64,000 nt of DNA, taken from Paraburkholderia phytofirmans PsJN. Lineage in GTDB: Bacteria > Pseudomonadota > Gammaproteobacteria > Burkholderiales > Burkholderiaceae. Where the stretch lies: positions 1,550,001 to 1,614,000 of the forward strand of contig NC_010681.1 of NCBI RefSeq assembly GCF_000020125.1. The letters run 5' to 3'. Within the stretch, counting starts at the first letter, position 1. Every line of letters begins with the position of its first letter. A program made the position numbers and the translations under genes. Shown one piece after another: positions 53,970 to 61,600 of the stretch. The notes beneath the pieces were generated by a model. It saw only the letters and a program-made list of their open reading frames with translations. It did not search any database and was not told where the DNA came from.

Positions 53970-55736
53970 ATGAGCGAAATCACCGCGCAGCCGGCATACG
54001 GCTCGTCCAACATTCCCGACAGCCGGGGCATCAATTTCTTCACCAGCGATCCCGACTTCGCGCGCCTGCTGAAACTGCATCTCGGCGACACGCTATTCGA
54101 CGAACTCGAAAGCCAGCTCGTCTCGCTGGGCCAGCGCGCTTCCAGCGAACTCGACATGTGGGCGCTATCCGCCGACAAGAATCCGCCGCAATTACACCAT
54201 CGCACGCGGCGCGGCGAAGCGCTGCAAAGCATCGACAAGCATCCGGATTACGTCGCGCTGGAACGGGTGGCTTACGCGGAGTTGGGACTCGCCGCAATGA
54301 GTCACGAGACTCGCGACGGCAAAAAATCGCCGCCGCCGCTGGTGAAATACGCGCTGACCTTCCTGTTCGTGCAGGCGGAATTCGGCCTGTGCTGTCCCGT
54401 GAGCATGACCGATTCGCTCACGCGCACGCTGCGCAAATTCGGCGCGCCGGAACTGGTCGCGCGTTTTCTGCCGATGCTCGCCTCGCGCGATTTCGACACG
54501 CTGTTTCAGGGCGCGATGTTCATGACGGAGCAGGCGGCGGGCTCGGACGTCGCGCGCATTGCCACGCGCGCGTCGCTCGAAACCGATGCGAACGGTGACG
54601 AAACGTGGCGTCTCTATGGCGACAAATGGTTCTGCTCGAACGCCGACGCCGATCTCGCGATGGTGCTCGCGCGCCCCGACACGGCGCCCGCCGGCATCAA
54701 CGGACTCGGACTGTTCCTGCTACCGAAGACGCTGCCGGACGGCTCGCGCAACAGCTACCGGATCGTGCGGCTGAAGGACAAGCTCGGCAGCCGTTCCATG
54801 GCGAGCGGCGAGATCGTGCTGGAAGGCGCGCTCGCGTATCTGATCGGCGAAGTGGGGCGCGGTTTTCATCAGATGGCCGACATGATCAACATGTCGCGTC
54901 TGTCGAACGGCGTGCGCGCCGCGGGTTTGATGCGCCGCGCGCTGACCGAGGCGCTGCACATCGCGCGTCATCGCGAAGCGTTCGGCCGCAAACTGATCGA
55001 CATGCCGCTGATGCAGCGTCAGCTGCTCAAGATGATGCTGCCCGCCGAGCAGGCGCGCTCGATGTTCATGCGCATCGCGCTGTTGCTGGAGCAGGCCGAT
55101 GCCGGCGACCGGCAAGCGGCAAAGTGCGTGCGCATCCTCACGCCGCTCATCAAGTTCCGCGCGTGCCGCGACGCGCGCCGCGTGACCGGCGATGCGATGG
55201 AAGTGCGTGGGGGCACAGGCTATATCGAAGAATGGAGCGACGCGCGGCTCGTGCGTGACGCGCATCTCGGCTCGATCTGGGAAGGCACCAGCAACATCGT
55301 CGCGCTCGACATCGCGCGAGCCGCGAAACGCGACGGCGCGTTGGAACCGTTGCGTACGTATCTGCAGGATCTGCTCGGCGCGGCGGGATTGCCGGCGGCC
55401 AGTCTCGCGTTGCTGCGCGCGACACTCGCGCGCGCGTGTGACGCGCTGGCGAGCGTCGCGGATTCAGGCCGCGACGAATGGGTCCGGCAAGCGGGCACCG
55501 CGTTGTATCACGCGAGCACCGCCGTGTTGATGGCGTGTGAGGGCATACGTCTCGCGCCGGACTACAGGCGTCTTGCGCTCGCTCATCTGGTGGTGCGTCA
55601 CAAGCTGCTGCCGTCCGATCCGCTGGCATTGCATTCGGAGACGGATGAAAGCGAAGTGATCGACGCGTTGGTCGATGGCTGCGGCGTCACGCTCGACCAG
55701 GCGCTGCAACTTCTGCCGGCACGGAGCACGCAATGA
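53970..55736 (+). CDS. Acyl-CoA dehydrogenase, AidB-like
   Basis: A 588-residue FAD-dependent acyl-CoA dehydrogenase of the longer AidB-like branch. Family motifs are FMTEQAAGSDVA (FAD/substrate site), WRLYGDKWFCSNADADL, REAFGRKLIDMPLMQR and GGTGYIEEWSDARLVRDAHLGSIWEGTSNIVALDI. AAGGAG precedes the ATG. The stop overlaps the start of the CoA-transferase gene by four bases. AidB itself is an alkylation-response protein, but the operon context here points to a catabolic step. Confidence 0.87.
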   Translation: MSEITAQPAYGSSNIPDSRGINFFTSDPDFARLLKLHLGDTLFDELESQLVSLGQRASSELDMWALSADKNPPQLHHRTRRGEALQSIDKHPDYVALERVAYAELGLAAMSHETRDGKKSPPPLVKYALTFLFVQAEFGLCCPVSMTDSLTRTLRKFGAPELVARFLPMLASRDFDTLFQGAMFMTEQAAGSDVARIATRASLETDANGDETWRLYGDKWFCSNADADLAMVLARPDTAPAGINGLGLFLLPKTLPDGSRNSYRIVRLKDKLGSRSMASGEIVLEGALAYLIGEVGRGFHQMADMINMSRLSNGVRAAGLMRRALTEALHIARHREAFGRKLIDMPLMQRQLLKMMLPAEQARSMFMRIALLLEQADAGDRQAAKCVRILTPLIKFRACRDARRVTGDAMEVRGGTGYIEEWSDARLVRDAHLGSIWEGTSNIVALDIARAAKRDGALEPLRTYLQDLLGAAGLPAASLALLRATLARACDALASVADSGRDEWVRQAGTALYHASTAVLMACEGIRLAPDYRRLALAHLVVRHKLLPSDPLALHSETDESEVIDALVDGCGVTLDQALQLLPARSTQ

Positions 55737-56938
55737 CCGCGCCGCTTCAAAATGATGGCGCGAAAGGCGCGTTGCAAGGCCTCAAGGTCATCGACCTGAG
55801 CCGCGTGCTCGGCGGCCCATACTGCACACAGGCGCTCGCCGATCACGGCGCGCAGGTGATCAAGCTCGAACCGCCCAACGGCGACGAAACGCGCGGCTGG
55901 GGGCCGCCGTTCTACGGCGACACCGCGTGGTACTTCGCGGGCGTGAATCGCAACAAGCAGGGTATCGCCGTCGACCTCTCGCGTGAAGAAGGCCGCGCGA
56001 TCCTGTGGAAGCTGCTGGAAGATGCCGACGTGCTAGTCGAAAACTTCAAACCCGGCACGCTCGAACGCTGGGGCATGGACTACGAGCGCGATCTGCGCGA
56101 ACGTTTCCCGAAGCTGATTCATTGTGCCGTGTCGGGCTTCGGTCCCGACGGTCCGCTCGGCGGCTTGCCCGGCTACGATGCCGCGATTCAGGCGATGACC
56201 GGGCTGATGAGCGTGAACGGCGAGCGCGACGGTCCTGCCACGCGCGTCGGCTTGCCGGTTGTCGACATGGTTACCGGACTGAACGCGCTCGCCGGCATTC
56301 TGCTCGCGCTCGCCGAGCGCGCGAAGAGCGGCCGCGGCCAGTCCATCGATATCGCTTTGTATGACTGCGGCGTCTCGCTGCTGCACCCGCATCTGCCCAA
56401 CTATTTCGGCTCGGGCCGCACGCCGCAGCGTAGCGGCAACGCGCATCCCAACATCACGCCATACGACAGCTATCGCACCGCGACCGCGCCGATCTTTCTC
56501 GCGGTCGGCAACGACCGGCAGTTCGCAAAACTGTGCGCGCATCTCGGCGCGCCCGAACTCGCCGACGATCCGCGTTATGTCGACAACCGCAGCCGCTGCG
56601 CGCATCGCGAGCCGCTGAAGGCCGCGCTCGAAAGCCTGCTCACCGCGCACGAGTGCGAGCCGCTCGCGCATGCGCTCATCAATGCGGGCGTGCCATGCGG
56701 ACCGGTGCAAACCGTCGATGTCGTGGCGCGCCATCCGCATACCTTGCATCGCGGGTTGGTGGTCGAGATGGGCGAGTATCGCGGCACCGCATCGCCGATC
56801 AAGTTGTCGCGCACGCCCGCCACCTATCGCAGCGCGCCGCCGTCGCTCGGCGCCGATACGCGCGACGTGCTCGATAAATTGGGCATCGACGCCGCGACCC
56901 AGCAGCGTTTGCTGGAATCGGGCGTGCTCAGAGCTTAG
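55733..56938 (+). CDS. CaiB/BaiF (class III) CoA-transferase
   Basis: A 401-residue family III CoA-transferase. It begins LKVIDLSRVLGGPYCTQALADHGAQVIKLEPPNGDETRGWGPPF-like, and the catalytic Asp is probably Asp178 in LPVVDMVTGLNA. It moves CoA between acids, activating a substrate for the co-transcribed dehydrogenase. It is coupled to that gene by an ATGA overlap. The acid is unknown. Confidence 0.9.
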   Translation: MTAPLQNDGAKGALQGLKVIDLSRVLGGPYCTQALADHGAQVIKLEPPNGDETRGWGPPFYGDTAWYFAGVNRNKQGIAVDLSREEGRAILWKLLEDADVLVENFKPGTLERWGMDYERDLRERFPKLIHCAVSGFGPDGPLGGLPGYDAAIQAMTGLMSVNGERDGPATRVGLPVVDMVTGLNALAGILLALAERAKSGRGQSIDIALYDCGVSLLHPHLPNYFGSGRTPQRSGNAHPNITPYDSYRTATAPIFLAVGNDRQFAKLCAHLGAPELADDPRYVDNRSRCAHREPLKAALESLLTAHECEPLAHALINAGVPCGPVQTVDVVARHPHTLHRGLVVEMGEYRGTASPIKLSRTPATYRSAPPSLGADTRDVLDKLGIDAATQQRLLESGVLRA

Positions 56939-57009
56939 ACCGCGCAGTTCCCGGCGACGGCACACAGAAGCCGCGCCACATCCAGAAGAAAGACCTTGGA
57001 GACAGAGAC

Positions 57010-58323
57010 ATGAATCGCGAGCAAGACGACCACGCCGCCGGCCGGCAACCGACACGCGCCGCAGCCGCCGCGTTTGTCGGCACCACGATCGAGTGGTACG
57101 ACTTTTATATCTACGCCACGGCGTCCGCGTTGATATTCGGCAAGCTGTTCTTTCCCGGCAGCGATCCGTTTTTCGCCACGCTGGCTTCGTTCGGCACCTT
57201 CGCGGTCGGCTTCTTCGCTCGACCGTTCGGCGGGCTGGTGTTCGGCCACCTGGGCGACCGCATCGGCCGCAAGAAGGCGCTGGTGGCGACGCTGGCGATC
57301 ATGGGCGTCGGCACCGTCGGCATCGGCTTCCTGCCAACTTATGCGAGCGCCGGCGTATGGGCGCCGGTGCTGCTCGTGCTGCTGCGGGTCGCGCAGGGCA
57401 TTGCGATCGGCGGCGAGTGGGGCGGCGCGGTGCTGATGGCGAGCGAACATGCACCGCAAGGACGGCGCACGTTCTTCGCGTCGTTCGCGCAACTCGGCAG
57501 TCCCGCGGGTCTGATCCTGTCGCTGCTCGCGTTCCGCGCGGTGGCCTCGATGGACAAGGACGCGTTTCTCGGCTGGGGATGGCGCCTGCCGTTTCTCGCG
57601 AGCGCGGTGCTGCTGGTGGTCGGCCTGCTGATCCGCGCGGGCGTCGACGAATCGCCGGAATTCAAGGCGCTCAAGGCGCAACGTCGGGTGGCCGCGCTGC
57701 CGGTCGCCGAAGTCGTGCGCGACGCGTGGCGCACGCTGTTGCTGTGCCTCGGCGCGAACGTGATCGGCGTGGCCGGCGCATGGTTCGTCAACACCTTCAT
57801 GCTCAATTACACGACGCAAACGCTCGGTCTCGATCGTTCGTTGATTCTCGATTGTCTGTTCGTGGTGGCGTTCATCCAGTTGTTCACGCAACTCGGCTCG
57901 GGATGGTTCGCGCAACGTATCGGCACAGGGCGGTTTCTGAAGGGCGCGGCCGCGTTGGCGATGCTGTCGCCTTATCCGATGTTCGCGCTCGTTTCGACCG
58001 GGAGGCCGGTGGCGATCGTGATCGGCATTGCGCTGGCGGTGATGTGCATGTCGAGTTCGTACGCGGTGATGGCCGGGTTCATGTCGACGGCGTTCCCGGT
58101 GCGCGTCAGGTATTCGGCGATTTCGCTGTCGTATCAGGTGTGTGCCGCGCTGGCCGGCGGTCTGACGCCGCTGATCGGGACGTTGCTCGCGCATCGTTAT
58201 CCGGGCGCATGGTGGCCGCTGGCGGTGTTCTATAGCGTGCTGGCCGGGGTGTCGCTCGTGTGTATCGGTACGTTGGAGCGTCGCAAGCGCGGCGCGGCGC
58301 ACGGTGTGGTCGAAGCTGCGTGA
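57010..58323 (+). CDS. MFS transporter, metabolite:proton symporter (ProP/KgtP-like MHS family)
   Basis: A 437-residue, twelve-helix transporter. GTTIEWYDFYIYATASALIFGKLFFPG, GHLGDRIGRKKAL, GEWGGAVLMASEHAP and the C-terminal SSSYAVMAGFMSTAFPVRVRYSAISLSYQVC are typical of the metabolite:H+ symporters that import dicarboxylates, proline or aromatic acids. It is 71 bases after the CoA-transferase gene and probably in the same operon, importing that pathway's acid. Confidence 0.9.
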   Translation: MNREQDDHAAGRQPTRAAAAAFVGTTIEWYDFYIYATASALIFGKLFFPGSDPFFATLASFGTFAVGFFARPFGGLVFGHLGDRIGRKKALVATLAIMGVGTVGIGFLPTYASAGVWAPVLLVLLRVAQGIAIGGEWGGAVLMASEHAPQGRRTFFASFAQLGSPAGLILSLLAFRAVASMDKDAFLGWGWRLPFLASAVLLVVGLLIRAGVDESPEFKALKAQRRVAALPVAEVVRDAWRTLLLCLGANVIGVAGAWFVNTFMLNYTTQTLGLDRSLILDCLFVVAFIQLFTQLGSGWFAQRIGTGRFLKGAAALAMLSPYPMFALVSTGRPVAIVIGIALAVMCMSSSYAVMAGFMSTAFPVRVRYSAISLSYQVCAALAGGLTPLIGTLLAHRYPGAWWPLAVFYSVLAGVSLVCIGTLERRKRGAAHGVVEAA

Positions 58324-58521
58324 GCGTTGGCCGATGGGGGCGACGCGGGGAAACACGTTGAGATTGGTGACTCGTGGTCAACCCGACGTCATGTTGGCGC
58401 ACATAATGTCACCGTAACAGTCGTCCCTATCGGTACATCGCTTGCTGCCGTACTCAGCGGCGCGCTTTTTCCGCCGCCATCCACCGCCTGACGCGTCTCC
58501 GGAGCACTGCCGTTTCGCGCC

Positions 58522-58551
58522 TTGGAAAACTGTATGAATATACAGTATAGT
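58522..58551 (+). promoter_or_regulatory. LexA-box promoter of the long uvrA
   Basis: CTGTATGAATATACAG (58530-58545) matches the CTGT-N8-ACAG SOS box exactly. It lies between TTGGAA (58522-58527) and TATAGT (58546-58551), which are 18 bases apart. LexA would cover the promoter. The surrounding gap (58324-58664) holds no other supported gene; the leader to the start is about 110 bases. Confidence 0.85.
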
Positions 58552-58664
58552 ATCCCGTTGCGAGCAGGGCTCCGGCGTGCGTCTCCGCCAGCCAGCCGCA
58601 CCGAACTTGCGCGGTCGCGAGGCGTCCGTGAGAGGTGGCCCACTCATTCAGACGGTCGGAAAAA

Positions 58665-61600
58665 TTGGCATCCAACGGCAAAAACGGCAAAAACGGCTCG
58701 AGCAGTATTAACGGCACAATCAAAATTCGCGGCGCACGCCAGCACAACCTCAAGAACGTCGATCTCGACGTACGAACCGGCGAAATGACGGTGGTCACCG
58801 GCCCGTCCGGTTCCGGCAAGTCGAGCCTGGTGTTCGACACGCTGTATGCGGAAGGGCAGCGGCGCTACGTCGAAACATTCAGCGCTTACGCGCGGCAGTT
58901 TCTCGACCGCATGGACCGGCCGCAAGTCGACCGCGTCGACGGCGTGCCGCCGGCCATCGCGATCGACCAGACCAATCCGGTGCGCAGTTCGCGCTCCACC
59001 GTCGGCACCATGACGGAGCTCAACGATCACCTGAAGCTGCTCTACGCGCGTGCCGCCGAACTATTCGACCGCAAGACGGCTCATCAGGTGCGTCACGACA
59101 CGCCGGAAACGATCTACGCCGAGTTGCTCGAACGCACCGCGCAGAACGAACCGCGGCTCGTCGTCACGTTCCCGGTCGAGTTGCCGGAATCCGCGTCGGA
59201 GCAGGAAGTGGAGCAATGGCTGTCGGCCAGCGGCTACACGCGCGTGCAGGCGCAGCGCGAAGTCGATTCACCCACCGGCAAGCGCAAGCTGCTCGACGTG
59301 GTGGCCGACCGCTTCCGGCTGCGCTCGGTGGACAAGCAACGGGTGGTCGAGGCAATCGAGGCTTCGCTCAAGCGCGGCGGCGGCCGCGTCAATATTTATG
59401 TGCTGCCGGCGTCGCCGGAAGGGCCGGAAAGCCAGGAAGCCGAGCCGCAAATCTGGCGTTTCTCCACCGGCTTGCACAGCCCGGAGAGCGACCTGCGCTA
59501 CGCCGACCCGCAGCCCGCGCTGTTCTCGTTCAACTCAGCCTACGGCGCGTGCGAAGTCTGCCGCGGCTTCGGCCGCGTGATCGGCGTCGACCTCGGGCTG
59601 GTAATTCCGGACGCGCGCAAGACGCTGCGCGACGGCGCGATCAAGCCCATGCAAACGCCCGCATGGAAGGAGTGCCAGGACGATTTGATGCGCTACGCGG
59701 CGAAAGCCGATATCCGTCGCGGCACGCCTTGGGGCGAGTTGACGGACGCCGAGCGCGACTGGGTCATCAACGGCTCGCCAGATTGGAACGGCAAGTGGCA
59801 AAGCCACTGGTACGGCGTCAAACGCTTCTTCGAGTATCTCGAATCGAAAGCGTACAAGATGCATATTCGCGTGCTGCTGTCCAAGTATCGCAGCTATACG
59901 CCGTGCGAAACCTGCGGCGGCGCGCGCCTGAAAACGGAATCGCTGTTGTGGCGCCTGGGTAGCAAGGCGAATGCGGACGACGTGTTGCCGGCCGCAAAGC
60001 GCTTCCTGCCGCGCGGCGTCGACTGGACGCGCGGGCAACTCGAAGCGTTGCCGGGTTTGACCGTACACGATCTGATGCTGATGCCGATCGAGCGCATCCG
60101 GCACTTCTTCGACGAGATCAGCTTGCCGAGTGCCTTGCTCGACGACGCGCTCAAACTGCTGCTCGCCGAAGTGCGCACGCGCCTCAAGTATCTATGCGAC
60201 GTCGGCCTCGGCTATCTGACGCTCGACCGGCAGAGCCGCACCTTGTCGGGCGGCGAGGTGCAACGGATCAACCTGACCACGGCGCTCGGCACCTCGCTCA
60301 CCAAGACGCTGTTCGTGCTCGACGAGCCGAGTATCGGCTTGCATCCGCGCGATCTGAACCGCATCGTCGAAGCCATGCACCGTTTGCGCGATGCGGGCAA
60401 CACGCTGGTGGTGGTCGAACACGATCCCTCTGTGATGCTCGCGGCGGATCGTCTGATCGATATGGGTCCGGGGCCGGGCGAGCGCGGCGGCTCGATCATT
60501 TACGACGGCGCGCCCGAGGCGATCCGTTCGTCAGGCACGCTCACTGGCGAGTACCTCGGCGGCCGGCGGCATGTGGCCGACGCGGCGCATTGGTCGCAGC
60601 GTCCGGTGGATGCCACCACGCCGCGCATCGTGCTCGAAGGCGCGACGGAACACAATCTGCTCGATGTCACGGTGGAGATTCCGTTGGAGCGGCTCGTCTG
60701 CGTGACGGGCGTGTCGGGTTCCGGTAAGTCCACGCTCCTGCAAGACGTGCTGTATCCGGCCATGGCGCGGCACTTCGGACTCGCCACGGAATCGCCGGGC
60801 GCATTCAGAAGCCTGAGCGGCGCCGATCAGGTCACCGACGTCGTGTTCGTTGACCAGTCGCCGATCGGCAAGACGGCGCGCTCGAATCCGGCGAGTTACG
60901 TCGGTGCGTTCGACGAGATCCGCAAACTGTTCGCCAAGGCGCCGCTCGCGCAGCAGCGCGGTTACGGCCCCGGCATGTTCAGTTTCAATTCGGGCGAAGG
61001 TCGCTGCCCGACTTGTGGCGGCTCGGGTTTCGAACATATCGAAATGCAGTTTCTGAGCGACGTATACCTGCGCTGCCCCGATTGCGACGGGCGCCGCTAT
61101 CGCGCGGAACTGCTCGAAGTCAAGATCGAGCGCGGCGAACCGGCGCGCGCGCTGAGCATTGCCGACGTGCTGGAATTGACGGTGAGCGAAGCCACCACGT
61201 ACTTCGCTAAAGACGCCGAAGTGTTGCGCGTACTGCAGCCGATCGTCGACGTGGGCCTCGAATACGTGAAGCTCGGCCAGCCGGTGCCTACGTTGTCGGG
61301 CGGTGAAGCGCAGCGGCTCAAGCTCGCCGGTTTCCTCGCGGAATCCGCGCAGGCGCGGACCGCGCGCAGTGCGAAGCAAGCGGTCGCGAAGCGTCTGTTC
61401 ATGTTCGACGAGCCGACCACGGGTCTCCATTTCGACGACATCGCCAAGCTGATGCAGGCGTTCGGCAAGCTGCTCGCAAGCGGCCATTCGCTGATCGTGA
61501 TCGAACACAATCTCGACGTGATCCGCGCGGCCGACTGGCTGATCGACCTCGGTCCCGAAGGCGGTGACGGCGGCGGCCGTGTGCTGTGCGCGGGCACGCC

